Program-made: the position numbers and the translations under genes
Notes under the pieces: generated by a model
What the model was told of the DNA's origin: nothing
Databases searched by the model: none
Seen by the model: only the letters and a program-made list of their open reading frames with translations
Part shown: in pieces, positions 45,297 to 54,583 of the stretch
Layout of the letters: each line of letters opens with the position of its first letter
How positions within the stretch are numbered: position 1 is the first letter of the stretch
Origin: CAMLJR01 sp964500675
GTDB taxonomy: Bacteria > Pseudomonadota > Gammaproteobacteria > Pseudomonadales > CAMLJR01
NCBI GenBank assembly: GCA_964500675.1
Contig: CAZCNY010000003.1
Span: forward strand, 62,001-126,000
Reading direction: 5' to 3'
DNA: 64,000 nucleotides

Positions 45297-47408
45297 TCAC
45301 ACCTGCGCAAAGCGCTCGCGGTCAGGCAGCCAGCGCCGAATCAAAGCGGCGGCGTGTGCGGGGTTTCGCGCATGCAGTTCGCGTGCGAATTCGCGCACGC
45401 GCGGCAGCAGTTCGGCGTCGCGTTGCAAATCGGCGATCCGCAATTGCATGAGTCCCGTCTGCCGCGTGCCTAACAGTTCACCGGGGCCGCGCAACGCCAA
45501 ATCCTTTTCGGCGATGATGAAACCGTCGTTGCTCTCGCGTAAAACCTGTAGCCGCGCTTTACCCTGCTGCGATAGCGGCGCTTGATACACGAGCAGACAG
45601 AAGCTCCCGGCACTGCCGCGGCCGACGCGCCCGCGTAGCTGATGCAATTGCGCGAGCCCCAGACGTTCCGCATTTTCGATGATCATGAGGCTGGCATTGG
45701 GTACATCGACACCGACTTCGATCACGGTCGTTGCTACCAGCAGCTGCAACTCGCCTGCTTTGAACGCGGTCATCGTCGCGGCTTTGTCGGCAGATTTCAT
45801 CCGACCGTGCACGAGTCCGACGCGCAGCTCGGGCAGCGCAGCTTGCAGTTCCTGCCACGTCGCTTCCGCCGCTTGCGCCTGCAGTTGCTCGGACTCCTCG
45901 ATCAGCGTGCACACCCAGTATGCCTGCCGGCCCTCGGCGCAGCTGGCGCGTACGCGTTCGACCACATCGGCGCGGCGCTCATTGCCGATCACGGCGGTGT
46001 GAATCGGTTTGCGCCCGGGCGGCAGTTCGTCGATCACCGAGGTGTCGAGATCGGCGTAGGCGCTCATCGCCAAGGTGCGCGGAATCGGCGTCGCCGTCAT
46101 GATCAATTGATGTGGCTGCACATTGGTGGCACTGCCTTTTTCGCGCAGCGCCAAACGTTGATGCACACCGAAGCGATGCTGCTCGTCGATGATGGCGAGG
46201 CCGAGTTGTTTGAAAGCGACATCGGGCTGAAACAGCGCGTGCGTGCCGATTGCGAGTTGCACGCCGCCGTTCGCGATTGCCGCGAGCAAATTTTCACGCG
46301 TCTTGCCTTTCACTTTGCCCGACAACCAGCCGATCTGAATCTTGAGTGGAGTCAACCAACGCGCGAAATTATCGCGATGCTGTTCAGCGAGAATTTCGGT
46401 CGGCGCCATCAGCGCTACTTGAAAACCACTGGCGATCGCACGCAGCGCGGCGAGCGCGGCGACGACGGTTTTACCTGAACCGACATCGCCCTGCACCAAG
46501 CGCAGCATCGGCTGCGGCTGTCGCAAATCCTCGGCAATTTCTTGCGCTACCCGTTGCTGCGCATGAGTGAGTGCAAACGGCAGTTGTTTTAAAAATTGCT
46601 GTTGTAATTTTTCGTGACCGCGACAAACCGGCGCGTTGCGGCGGCGCGCGGTTTCGCGCAAGCGTAGCATGCTGAGTTGATGCGCCAGCAATTCCTCGAA
46701 CGCCAAACGCTGTTGGTACGGATGCATACCCGACGCCAATTGCGCCTGCGCGGCAGCGGGCGGCGGGCAGTGCAAAAATCTAACGATATCACTAAGGCGC
46801 GAAGTGCGCGTTGACTGAACCGGTTTCGATGTTAGCGGCAGATAATCGATCAAGCTGTCCGCACTCAATAAATCGAGCGCCGCCGCAATCAATTTGCGCC
46901 AGCTCGGCTGTTGCAGGCCTTCGGTGGTCGGATAAATCGGCGTCAAGGTTTCCGCGACGGGCAACGGCTGGCTGCTGTCGATGATGCGATATTCGGGGTG
47001 ATAGATTTCGAGTCCGCTCGCGCCGCGCCGAGGCTCGCCGAAACAGCGCAGGCGCACACCCGCGGCGAGTTGCTGTTTCTGCGCCGCGGAAAAATGATAG
47101 AAGCGCAGCGAGATCGTGCCGGTGCCGTCTTGAAAGCGGCAGACGAGACTGCGGCGGCGTCCGAACGCGATTTCGGCGGCGCGCACTTCGCCTTCGATCA
47201 CCGCGTCGACGCCGATCTGCAACGCGCCGATCGGCGTGATGCGCGTGCGATCCTGATAGCGCAGCGGCAGGTGAAATAATAAATCCTGCACGGTGTGAAT
47301 GCCGAGCGCGGCGAGTTTTTCCGCAAGCCGCGGGCCGACGCCGCGCAGAGCGGTGACGGCGATGGTGTCGAGCGTGACGGCGCTGTTCAAATCGGGTATT
47401 TCATTCAA
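45297..47408 (-). CDS. recG: ATP-dependent DNA helicase RecG
   Basis: 703 aa. It reverses stalled forks and branch-migrates recombination intermediates. The N-terminal wedge domain (ALRGVGPRLAEKLAALGI, FHLPLRYQDRT) precedes the helicase motor with Walker A GDVGSGKT, DEQHRFG, TATPIPRT and the RVGRGSAGSFCLL motif VI. It starts ten bases after the oxyR stop, the oxyR-recG operon also known from Pseudomonas. Confidence 0.97.
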   Translation of the reverse strand: MNEIPDLNSAVTLDTIAVTALRGVGPRLAEKLAALGIHTVQDLLFHLPLRYQDRTRITPIGALQIGVDAVIEGEVRAAEIAFGRRRSLVCRFQDGTGTISLRFYHFSAAQKQQLAAGVRLRCFGEPRRGASGLEIYHPEYRIIDSSQPLPVAETLTPIYPTTEGLQQPSWRKLIAAALDLLSADSLIDYLPLTSKPVQSTRTSRLSDIVRFLHCPPPAAAQAQLASGMHPYQQRLAFEELLAHQLSMLRLRETARRRNAPVCRGHEKLQQQFLKQLPFALTHAQQRVAQEIAEDLRQPQPMLRLVQGDVGSGKTVVAALAALRAIASGFQVALMAPTEILAEQHRDNFARWLTPLKIQIGWLSGKVKGKTRENLLAAIANGGVQLAIGTHALFQPDVAFKQLGLAIIDEQHRFGVHQRLALREKGSATNVQPHQLIMTATPIPRTLAMSAYADLDTSVIDELPPGRKPIHTAVIGNERRADVVERVRASCAEGRQAYWVCTLIEESEQLQAQAAEATWQELQAALPELRVGLVHGRMKSADKAATMTAFKAGELQLLVATTVIEVGVDVPNASLMIIENAERLGLAQLHQLRGRVGRGSAGSFCLLVYQAPLSQQGKARLQVLRESNDGFIIAEKDLALRGPGELLGTRQTGLMQLRIADLQRDAELLPRVREFARELHARNPAHAAALIRRWLPDRERFAQV

Positions 47409-47418
47409 ATCGAACAGA

Positions 47419-48342
47419 TCAACTCAGCCGCGGCAGCAGCGAACACTGCCGAATCGCCTGGCTCACGACATCGATGGCCTGATGGCGCGGAAAGCTCGCA
47501 CGCCAGGCGAGCGCGACGGTGCGGCGCGGTTGCGGATCGGCGAATGGGCGCACGGCGAGCATGCCTTCGCCATACGGTGCGATCTGCGCCGCCGATAGCG
47601 GCAATACGGTGAGACCGAGACGCGAGGCGACCATGTGCTTGAGTGTTTCCAGCGAACTGCCTTCGACCACCGATTGCAATTGCGCGTCGGCATTGCTCAG
47701 ACTCGTGCGCAGCGCAGGACACGCGCTCAATACCTGATCGCGAAAGCAGTGGCCTTCGCCGAGCAGCAACACGGTTTCCTGCGCGAGCTTTTTTTGCGGA
47801 ATGTTGTCGAGCTTCGCGAGCGGATGATCGCCCGGCATAACGACCACAAATGGCTCGTCGTACAGCGGCTGCGTGACCACATCGGGCTCGGTGAATGGCA
47901 GGGCGATAACGATGGCATCGAGTTCGCTCGCGCGCAATTTTTCGCGCAGCACAGCGGTGTAGCTCTCTTCGATGTAGAGTGGCATGCTGGGCGCGAGCCG
48001 ATGCAACTCGGGCACGAAACACGGAAAGAGATAGGGGCCCACCGTAAAAATCGCACCGATCGAGAGGCGGCTGCCGAGCGGGTCCTTGCCCTGATCGGCG
48101 AGCTCGCGAATCAGGCTGGCTTGATCGAGCACCGTCTGCGCCTGTTCGATAATTTTCAGTCCGAGCGGTGTGGCGTGAACCTGATTGCGGCTGCGTTCGA
48201 ACAATGCGACATTGAGTTCGTCTTCGAGTTTTTTTATCGCAATGCTGAGTGTCGGCTGACTCACATGGCAGCGGTCGGCGGCTTTGCCGAAATGCCCGGT
48301 TTGATGCAGGGCAACGATGTAGCGCAGTTCCGTGAGAGTCAT
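47419..48342 (-). CDS. oxyR: Hydrogen peroxide-sensing LysR regulator OxyR
   Basis: 307 aa. The LysR helix-turn-helix is at 1-60 (FGKAADRCHVSQPTLSIAIKKLE). The redox pair Cys199 and Cys208 (GHCFRDQVLSAC) falls at exactly the E. coli positions and forms the disulfide that switches it on. Known targets elsewhere include catalase and alkyl hydroperoxide reductase, and recG in the same operon. yaaA at 17.8 kb is another peroxide-linked gene in this window. Confidence 0.97.
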   Translation of the reverse strand: MTLTELRYIVALHQTGHFGKAADRCHVSQPTLSIAIKKLEDELNVALFERSRNQVHATPLGLKIIEQAQTVLDQASLIRELADQGKDPLGSRLSIGAIFTVGPYLFPCFVPELHRLAPSMPLYIEESYTAVLREKLRASELDAIVIALPFTEPDVVTQPLYDEPFVVVMPGDHPLAKLDNIPQKKLAQETVLLLGEGHCFRDQVLSACPALRTSLSNADAQLQSVVEGSSLETLKHMVASRLGLTVLPLSAAQIAPYGEGMLAVRPFADPQPRRTVALAWRASFPRHQAIDVVSQAIRQCSLLPRLS

Positions 48343-48424
48343 CGATTGCAGTGCTCGCGCGAATTGAATTATTTATTTGCCGAGTGATTTTTTGAAAAAG
48401 TTTATGTATTGAGCCGATTTTCAG

Positions 48425-48456
48425 GGTAAGAGTCAATCGAGGTAAGAGTCAATCGA
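48425..48456 (+). repeat. Perfect 16-bp tandem duplication in 5' leader
   Basis: GGTAAGAGTCAATCGA occurs at 48425-48440 and again, with no gap, at 48441-48456, seven bases before the ATG at 48464. It lies in the divergent oxyR promoter region. Confidence 0.9.
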
Positions 48457-48463
48457 AAGTACG

Positions 48464-49342
48464 ATGGTTACGAACGCGCAACATCCCACGCTGCTGGTCG
48501 TCGGCTGCGGCGATCTCGGTGCAGCGGTTGCCGCGCATTTTGCGCAGCGCGCTTGGCGCGTATTCGGCGTGCGCCGTACCGCTGTCGAATTGCCCGGCAT
48601 ATCGATGCTTGCGGCCGATGTCACGCAGTCCGAATCGCTGCGCGCACTGCGAGCGATACAACCCGATTACGTGTTGATGGCGCTTACGCCCGCCGAATTT
48701 TCGGACCGACGCTATCGCGAAGTGTATGTCGAAGGTGCGCGCAATGTGTTGCATGCGCTCGACCCGACGCGAGTTAAGCGTGTGTTTTGGGTATCGAGCA
48801 CGAGCGTGTATCACCAAAACGATGGTGAATGGGTCGATGAAAATAGTCCCGCGTTGCCGCAAACATTTTCCGGTGTGCGTTTGCTGGAAGCGGAAGCAGC
48901 GATCGCGGCGAATGGATTACCGCACACGTTGATTCGCTTCGGTGGTATTTACGGCCCTGGTCGCGATCGTCTGCTGCGGCAATTGCGCGGCGGCCAGCGT
49001 TCGCCGCTGGAGCCGCCGCGCTACAGCAATCGCATTCATCGCGATGATGCCGTCGCAATATTGCAGTTTTTACTCGATTGCGCCACGCGCGGTATCGAAT
49101 TGCAATCGCTGTATTTGGGCGTGGATGCCGAGCCTGCGCTGATGAGCGATATCGAGCTCTGGTTCAGCATTTATTTACAAAAGCGGAAGGGTTCGCGCGT
49201 CGATTACGACACGCTGACGGCGGATGCGCCGCCGCTGCGTGGCGGCAATCGTCGTTGCGATAGTTCGCGCTTGCAGGCGTTGGGTTACCGCTTCATCTAT
49301 CCGACGTTCCGGGAAGGGCTCCCCACGCTTCTACAAGATTGA
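48464..49342 (+). CDS. NAD(P)-dependent extended SDR/epimerase-like protein
   Basis: 292 aa. The Rossmann start VVGCGDLGAAVA is of the YeeZ-like atypical SDR type. WVSSTSVYHQNDGEWVDE holds the SxY region, and RFGGIYGPGRDRLL follows. The lysine of the classic YxxxK is not obvious, so catalysis is uncertain. It is divergent from oxyR. No strong ribosome site precedes the ATG, which lies after the tandem duplication. Confidence 0.75.
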   Translation: MVTNAQHPTLLVVGCGDLGAAVAAHFAQRAWRVFGVRRTAVELPGISMLAADVTQSESLRALRAIQPDYVLMALTPAEFSDRRYREVYVEGARNVLHALDPTRVKRVFWVSSTSVYHQNDGEWVDENSPALPQTFSGVRLLEAEAAIAANGLPHTLIRFGGIYGPGRDRLLRQLRGGQRSPLEPPRYSNRIHRDDAVAILQFLLDCATRGIELQSLYLGVDAEPALMSDIELWFSIYLQKRKGSRVDYDTLTADAPPLRGGNRRCDSSRLQALGYRFIYPTFREGLPTLLQD

Positions 49343-49423
49343 TATAGATCGATTGCGACGTTGAACCGATCCGTGAATAATGGGCCTCGTTCGCACCACA
49401 ATTCATCTAATAAGGATTACAGC

Positions 49424-50302
49424 ATGCGCGCAACTCTGCTCGGTGTTCTGTGTTGTTTGTCGCTCTTGATCGGTAATGTTAGCGCGGCAGAAAAAGCGGC
49501 GGTCGAAAAAACCGCGCCAGCAGCGACGTTCGCACAAATTCTTGCCGCGCATAAATTGCGCGTGGGCACGTATCTATCGACCCCCAATGCGATGCGGGCA
49601 GACGACGGCAAATTATCGGGTTCCGATATCGATATTGCCGAGCGCGTCGCAAAAGACATGGGTGTTGCACTTGAAATTAAAACCTACGATTGGGATCAGC
49701 TGATCCCGGCATTGCAGCGCGGCGAAATCGATCTTATCGTCGCGGGTTTATCGATTACACCCGAGCGCGCATTGCAAGTGTATTTCAGCAATCCTTATTC
49801 GAGCTCGGGTATCAGCATCGCCACCAATATCAAACTCACGGCCGAATTTGCCAGCATCGAAAATCTGAATAGCCCCGGCATCGCCATCGGCGTGATCAGC
49901 GGCACCGTTTCCGAACAGGCGGCGCGGCAAATTTTTCCGAAAGCGAGCATTAAAACATTCGCTGCCGAGGATCAAGCCGAAGATGCTTTGGTGAAAGGTT
50001 TGTTGCACGCTTTTGTGCGTTCCGAGCCGGTGCCGCACTTCATAGCCTTGCGGCATCCCAAAGAAGTCGATGTGCCGATCAATAAACCGCTCGTTGCGAC
50101 GCGCGAAGCTTTTGCGGTACGTAAGGGCGATAACGATTTCGTGAATTTTCTCAACGCCTGGATCGTTGCTCGCGATGCCGATGCTTGGTTGATCAGCACG
50201 CATAAATACTGGTTCGAGAGTTTGAATTGGCAGACAGCGAATTCTCAAGGAGCTAACAACCCTCAGAGCGGTGATAATTCTCAAGGTGTCGAGACGAAGT
50301 GA
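49424..50302 (+). CDS. Periplasmic solute-binding protein, family 3
   Basis: 292 aa from ATG 49424 with TAAGGA upstream; the longer frame from 49361 has no ribosome site. A signal peptide ends VSAAEKAA. The SBP_bac_3 fold shows LRVGTYLSTPNAMRADDGKLSG, DIDIAERVAKDMG and LIVAGLSITPERA. The ligand is usually a polar amino acid or similar. No permease or ATPase gene is adjacent, so it may act alone or as a sensor domain. The Asn/Gln/Ser-rich tail is unusual. Confidence 0.82.
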   Translation: MRATLLGVLCCLSLLIGNVSAAEKAAVEKTAPAATFAQILAAHKLRVGTYLSTPNAMRADDGKLSGSDIDIAERVAKDMGVALEIKTYDWDQLIPALQRGEIDLIVAGLSITPERALQVYFSNPYSSSGISIATNIKLTAEFASIENLNSPGIAIGVISGTVSEQAARQIFPKASIKTFAAEDQAEDALVKGLLHAFVRSEPVPHFIALRHPKEVDVPINKPLVATREAFAVRKGDNDFVNFLNAWIVARDADAWLISTHKYWFESLNWQTANSQGANNPQSGDNSQGVETK

Positions 50303-50652
50303 AAAAATCGATTGCGCTATTTACAGTTGTTGTAAGCGCTGCGCTATGTTGCGTTGCCGTGAGGGCGGCGGAGCAGAAGCCAATGCTCGAAACCCCGATG
50401 TTGCCCGCGTCTGCCTACCGCACACCGCTTGAAGAAATTATCGTGGAAGGCAAAATCCCATATTGGCAGCACAAAGCACCGCCGCGCTGGGATAGACCAA
50501 AAGTTGAAGTGCCAAAGCCCGGCGCGGCGACACCAGGTCGCCTCCAGTGGGTGCCGCGTTATACGCGCGAGGAGCGCGAAGATTACAACGGTGTGCGCGA
50601 TCAGTTGTCGAATCCGCAACCGCGGTTGAAGATTTTTGAAATTCATTTCTAA
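50299..50652 (+). CDS. Small exported protein, unknown
   Basis: 117 aa from a GTG overlapping the upstream stop (GTGA), so translation is coupled to the solute-binding protein. Signal peptide MKKSIALFTVVVSAALCC ends near VRAAE. The mature part is Pro-rich with PYWQHKAPPRWDRPKVEVPKP, and short for a globular enzyme. No family recognised; a partner of the binding protein is the natural guess. Confidence 0.65.
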   Translation: MKKSIALFTVVVSAALCCVAVRAAEQKPMLETPMLPASAYRTPLEEIIVEGKIPYWQHKAPPRWDRPKVEVPKPGAATPGRLQWVPRYTREEREDYNGVRDQLSNPQPRLKIFEIHF

Positions 50653-50691
50653 TGGTCTATCGTTGGGGCGCGACAAATAGGGCTCCCAAAA

Positions 50692-51078
50692 TCACAATTC
50701 CAAAATCACTTCGACCTCAACTTGTGCGCCGCGCGGCAGTGCCGCGACTTGCACGCAGGCGCGCGCGGGATAAGGTTCGCGGAAAAAAGTTTTCATCACA
50801 TCGTTTACGCGCGCGAAATCGTTTAAATCCGTCATCGAAATATTCACCTTCACCGCATCGTCGAGCGAGCCGCCAGCCGCTTCTGCAACCGCCTGCAAAT
50901 TTCTGAACACGCGCGTGGCCTGCACCACGACATCGCCTGGGGCCATTTCTTTGGTTTGCGGGTCGAGAGCGATTTGTCCCGACAGATAAACGGTGTCGCC
51001 GACTTTAACGGCTTGTGAATACGGTCCGATTGCGGCGGGTGCTTTGTCGGTCGAAATAATCGTGCGTCGTTTTTTCAC
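50692..51078 (-). CDS. ridA: RidA-family enamine/imine deaminase
   Basis: 128 aa from GTG 51078, with AAGGA seven bases upstream; the longer frame reaches back into spoT. Family segments are KAPAAIGPYSQAVKVGDTVYLSGQ, the AGGSLDDAVKVNI region and the arginine-bearing YPARACVQVAALPRGAQVEVE. RidA hydrolyses reactive 2-aminoacrylate made by PLP enzymes. Position after spoT is the common gammaproteobacterial order. Confidence 0.93.
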   Translation of the reverse strand: MKKRRTIISTDKAPAAIGPYSQAVKVGDTVYLSGQIALDPQTKEMAPGDVVVQATRVFRNLQAVAEAAGGSLDDAVKVNISMTDLNDFARVNDVMKTFFREPYPARACVQVAALPRGAQVEVEVILEL

Positions 51079-51130
51079 AACAGATTCCTTTGGCAAAATA
51101 TATTGAAGAAAATTGTGGGCGTGACGGGGG

Positions 51131-53296
51131 TCAATGACGGATGCGCGCGACTTTGGCAACACCTTGAATCGTGCGCACGATGCGCATGATGCGCGCGAGA
51201 TGCACGCGGTCGCGCACGCTGATGATCATGCGCACGGCACTGACGCGCGGATCGTCGTCGACTGTGATGCGTTTGATATTGGCGTCGAGACTGGTGATGC
51301 GCGTGGCGAGCACGGCGATGGCGCCGCGGCTTTTTTCCAGATCGACGCGGATTTCGCAGGCGAACTCGCCTTCGACATCGTCGGCCCAGCGCAGCGACAC
51401 ACAGCGGTCCGGCTTGTCGCGCGCCTCGACGCTGTTGTGACAACTTTCGGTATGCACGACCATGCCTTTTTCCGAGCTGATCAAACCGACGATCGGGTCG
51501 CCCGGAATCGGGTGGCAGCATTTGGCGAAATTGACGAGCAGGCCCTCGGTGCCGTGAATGGCGAGTGGCTCGTGCGTTGCGTCGGCATTCGCGGCGGTTG
51601 AGGTTTCACTTTTGCTGGTGAGCTGGCGCGCAGTGAGAAACGAAACGCGATTGCCCAAGCCGATCTCTTCAAGCACTTTGTCGAATTGATCGACGCCGGT
51701 GGTGCGCAACAGTCGCTGTTTCTGTTCGTCGGAAATTTTATCGAGACTGGTGCCCAGACTGTTGAGCGCTTTATCGAGCAGGCGTTTACCCAACGTTAGC
51801 GCTTCGGCTTTGCGGCAGTGCTTGAGGAAGTGTCGAATCGTCGCGCGCGCTTTTGCGGTCACCACGTAATTGAGCCAAGCGGGATTGGGTTGCGCGCCCG
51901 GCGAGGTAATGACTTCAACCGTCTGACCGCTTTGCAGTTGCTCTGACAATGGCGCTAAGCGGCGATTGATGCGGCACGCGACACACGAATTGCCGACATC
52001 GGTGTGCACGGCGTAGGCGAAATCGACGGCGGTCGATCCCTGCGGCAATTCTTTGATATCGCCGCGCGGTGTGAACACGTAAATTTCGTCGGGGAATAAA
52101 TCGATTTTGACGTTTTCGATGAATTCGAGACTATCGCCCGCGTGTTGCTGCATTTCAAGCAGGCCTTGCACCCAGCGCCGTGCGCGTGCGTGACTGCCGT
52201 TCGCGGCTTCGCTCGCTTTGTTGGCTTTGTATAGCCAGTGCGCGGCGATGCCGTTGTTCGCCATCTCTTCCATTTCTTCGGTACGAATTTGAATTTCGAT
52301 CGGCACACCTTGCATGCCGAACAGCACGGTGTGCAGTGATTGATAGCCATTGGCTTTTGGAATCGCGATGTAATCCTTGAATTGCCCGGGCACCGGTTTG
52401 TACAGGCTATGTACGCAGCCGAGCACGCGATAACAGGTGTCGACGCTGTCGACGACGATGCGAAATGCGTAGATATCCATGATTTCGGAAAACGATTTAC
52501 GCTTCGTGCGCATCTTGCGATAGATGCCGTAGAGATGTTTTTCGCGGCCCAGCACGCGCGCTTGATGGCCTTCCTGTTGCAAATAATGCTCGATCGACGC
52601 GCGAATTTTTTCAACGATTTCGCGGCGATTGCCGCGCACGGCTTTGATCGCGGCTTTGATGCGATCGGCGCGCATCGGATGCATCGCGCCGAAGCCGAGA
52701 TCCTCGAACTCGATGCGCATGTTGTGCATGCCGAGACGCTGTGCGATCGGTGCGTAAATTTCGAGGGTCTCGCGCGCGATACGGCGGCGCTTCTCGGGTT
52801 TGAGCACGCCGAGCGTGCGCATGTTGTGCAGCCGATCGGCGAGTTTGACGAGGATGACGCGAATATCTTTCGCCATTGCCAACGCCATTTTCTGGAAATT
52901 TTCCGCCTGCGCTTCGGCGCGCGATTGGAATTCGATCTGCGTCAGTTTCGAGACGCCGTCGACAAGTTCGGCGACGGCATCGCCGAATTGCGCGCGCAGC
53001 GCATCTTTGCTGATGCCGGTATCCTCGATGACATCGTGCAGCATGGCCGCCATCAGGCTCTGATGATCCATGTGCATGTCGGCGAGAATGCTGGCCACGG
53101 CGAGCGGATGCGTGACATACGCCTCGCCGGTGCTGCGGCGTTGGCCGACATGCGCTTGTTCGGCAAAAAAGTACGCGCGCCGGACCTGGTTGATTTGATC
53201 TTTGGAGAGGTAGCTGGCGAGCGTGTCGCTCAGCGTATCGATCGTGAGGGCTTTCGTCCCGGCTGCTTTCTGGGGAAAGATGCTGTACTGCTGCAT
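51131..53296 (-). CDS. spoT: Bifunctional (p)ppGpp synthetase/hydrolase
   Basis: 721 aa. The hydrolase HD domain is intact with His63 (VTHPLAVA) and His87-Asp88 (MLHDVIEDT). The synthetase domain contains REKHLYGIYRKM, IMDIYAFRIVVDSVDTCYR and the GYQSLHTVL segment, then TGS (VFTPRGDIKELPQGSTAVDFAYAVHT) and a C-terminal ACT. The conserved HD motif and the spoT-rpoZ-gmk neighbourhood point to SpoT rather than RelA. GGGGAGG before the ATG is a strong ribosome site. Confidence 0.96.
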   Translation of the reverse strand: MQQYSIFPQKAAGTKALTIDTLSDTLASYLSKDQINQVRRAYFFAEQAHVGQRRSTGEAYVTHPLAVASILADMHMDHQSLMAAMLHDVIEDTGISKDALRAQFGDAVAELVDGVSKLTQIEFQSRAEAQAENFQKMALAMAKDIRVILVKLADRLHNMRTLGVLKPEKRRRIARETLEIYAPIAQRLGMHNMRIEFEDLGFGAMHPMRADRIKAAIKAVRGNRREIVEKIRASIEHYLQQEGHQARVLGREKHLYGIYRKMRTKRKSFSEIMDIYAFRIVVDSVDTCYRVLGCVHSLYKPVPGQFKDYIAIPKANGYQSLHTVLFGMQGVPIEIQIRTEEMEEMANNGIAAHWLYKANKASEAANGSHARARRWVQGLLEMQQHAGDSLEFIENVKIDLFPDEIYVFTPRGDIKELPQGSTAVDFAYAVHTDVGNSCVACRINRRLAPLSEQLQSGQTVEVITSPGAQPNPAWLNYVVTAKARATIRHFLKHCRKAEALTLGKRLLDKALNSLGTSLDKISDEQKQRLLRTTGVDQFDKVLEEIGLGNRVSFLTARQLTSKSETSTAANADATHEPLAIHGTEGLLVNFAKCCHPIPGDPIVGLISSEKGMVVHTESCHNSVEARDKPDRCVSLRWADDVEGEFACEIRVDLEKSRGAIAVLATRITSLDANIKRITVDDDPRVSAVRMIISVRDRVHLARIMRIVRTIQGVAKVARIRH

Positions 53297-53345
53297 GTCA
53301 TCCTCCCCATCGCAATGGTGTTAGAGCGGCTCGAGCGCGGAGGTA

Positions 53346-53609
53346 CTACTCGAGCGGTTCCTCAATGATTTCGAGTGCCACGGTTTGCTCTTGTACGACT
53401 TCGTCTTCGACCTTGAGAATCTGTTCCCGATCGATGCGGCCTTCGGCGATCTCGCGCAACGCGAGTACCGTAGGCTTATCGCCTTCCTCGGGCACCAGCG
53501 GATCCTTGCCGCCCGTGGCGATTTGGCGCGCACGCTTGCTGGCGACCATGACCAATTCAAAACGGTTTTCAACTTTATCGAGACAATCTTCGACGGTAAT
53601 GCGAGCCAT
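53346..53609 (-). CDS. rpoZ: RNA polymerase omega subunit
   Basis: 87 aa starting MARITVEDCLDKVENRFELVMVASKRARQ-like, the standard omega sequence, with GDKPTVLALREIAEGRI. Omega helps assemble beta-prime and, in E. coli, forms part of a ppGpp site on the polymerase, so its link to spoT is functional. Gap of 49 bp to spoT and 80 bp to gmk. Confidence 0.97.
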   Translation of the reverse strand: MARITVEDCLDKVENRFELVMVASKRARQIATGGKDPLVPEEGDKPTVLALREIAEGRIDREQILKVEDEVVQEQTVALEIIEEPLE

Positions 53610-53689
53610 GAACTACTCCTGATAACGTTGTGCCGGCGGCTTGGCATCGGCACGAAAAGCGAATTAACGCGTAGTCTACCAAAAACCGC

Positions 53690-54310
53690 CTACGATAGCA
53701 GCTCGCCGAGCAGCCTGGCGTGGCGCGTTTGCTGGCTTGAAAGCTGTAAGCGCTGCGCCAGAAATAGCGCGCGCAGTTCGTTGAGCGCGGTGGTGAAGTC
53801 ATCGTTGACGATAAGATAGTCGGCTTCGGCGTAATGCGACATTTCATCAATTGCTGCCGCCATGCGCTTGTCGATGACATCCGCGCTGTCCTGGCCGCGC
53901 TGCATCAGGCGCTGCGTCAATGCCGTTCGCGACGGCGGCAAGATAAATATCGATACCGTGTCGGGCAGCAGTCGCCGCACTTGTTGTGCGCCCTGCCAGT
54001 CGATTTCCAGAATCACGTCGTTGCCCGCGGCCAGTGTTTCTTTTACCCAGCGCTGCGAGGTGCCGTAGCGATTGCCGAAGACCTCGGCGGCTTCAAGAAA
54101 ATCGCCGTGTTCAAGCATGCGCAGAAATTCGCTCATGTCGACGAAGTGGTAATTGACGCCGTCGATTTCGCCGGGGCGCCTGATTCGCGTAGTGTGCGAC
54201 ACCGACACCCGCACGCCGTCGAGCGTGGGTAGCAGCGCGTTGACGAGACTGGTTTTGCCAGCGCCTGAGGGCGCTGAAACGGTGAAGAGATTTCCGGGGC
54301 AGGGCGGCAT
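53690..54310 (-). CDS. gmk: Guanylate kinase
   Basis: 206 aa. It phosphorylates GMP to GDP. Walker A is SAPSGAGKTSL at 12-22, with SHTTRIRRPGEIDGVNYHFV, EAAEVFGNRYGT and EIDWQGAQQVR as the GMP-binding and catalytic segments. It normally follows yicC closely; here an 8.5-kb element lies between them, starting about 60 bp upstream of this gene's start codon, which may have changed its promoter. Confidence 0.97.
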   Translation of the reverse strand: MPPCPGNLFTVSAPSGAGKTSLVNALLPTLDGVRVSVSHTTRIRRPGEIDGVNYHFVDMSEFLRMLEHGDFLEAAEVFGNRYGTSQRWVKETLAAGNDVILEIDWQGAQQVRRLLPDTVSIFILPPSRTALTQRLMQRGQDSADVIDKRMAAAIDEMSHYAEADYLIVNDDFTTALNELRALFLAQRLQLSSQQTRHARLLGELLS

Positions 54311-54369
54311 GATGGGTTGTCGGCTCTCGCTATCCTGAAATTATTCGATCGAGTCTGAAATACTACTCG

Positions 54370-54377
54370 TGAATCTG
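54370..54377. other. Candidate attachment core, gmk side
   Basis: TGAATCTG here matches 62928-62935 inside the end of yicC in the same orientation. Just outside, CTACTCG (54363-54369) matches CTACTCG at the yicC stop (62915-62921). Read on the minus strand this copy gives CAG ATT CAC GAG TAG, as if a displaced yicC tail. Identity is short, so this is a hypothesis. Confidence 0.35.
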
Positions 54378-54441
54378 AATCTTAAGTGGATGGCTCTAGC
54401 CCAGTAGTTACGGGCCATTGATCCACTTCATTTTTTCGATA

Positions 54442-54460
54442 GGTACACGCATGGGTACAC
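54442..54460. repeat. Paired GGTACAC sites, left end
   Basis: GGTACAC at 54442-54448 and 54454-54460, 12 bp apart, same orientation. The same pair with the same spacing recurs at 62788 and 62800 at the other end, as expected for integrase arm-type sites. The rest of 54311-54583 holds no gene. Confidence 0.5.
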
Positions 54461-54583
54461 GGTTTCTGTGAGGCTGCATGACCTTTCTGGACATAGTGTA
54501 GCGTTTCGCGGCTAGGCGTTGTTGGGTGATTCGGTCTATTTCCTCATTGACAGACTGTTAACCTTGGTTCACAGTTAGCCCCC

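Noticed and set aside
47405..48436. Minus-strand open frame of 343 codons overlapping oxyR in another frame
   Set aside because: Arg/Ser/Ala-rich shadow; OxyR in the other frame has both redox cysteines in place.
52340..53368. Plus-strand open frame of 342 codons
   Set aside because: Antisense to spoT, no recognisable domain.
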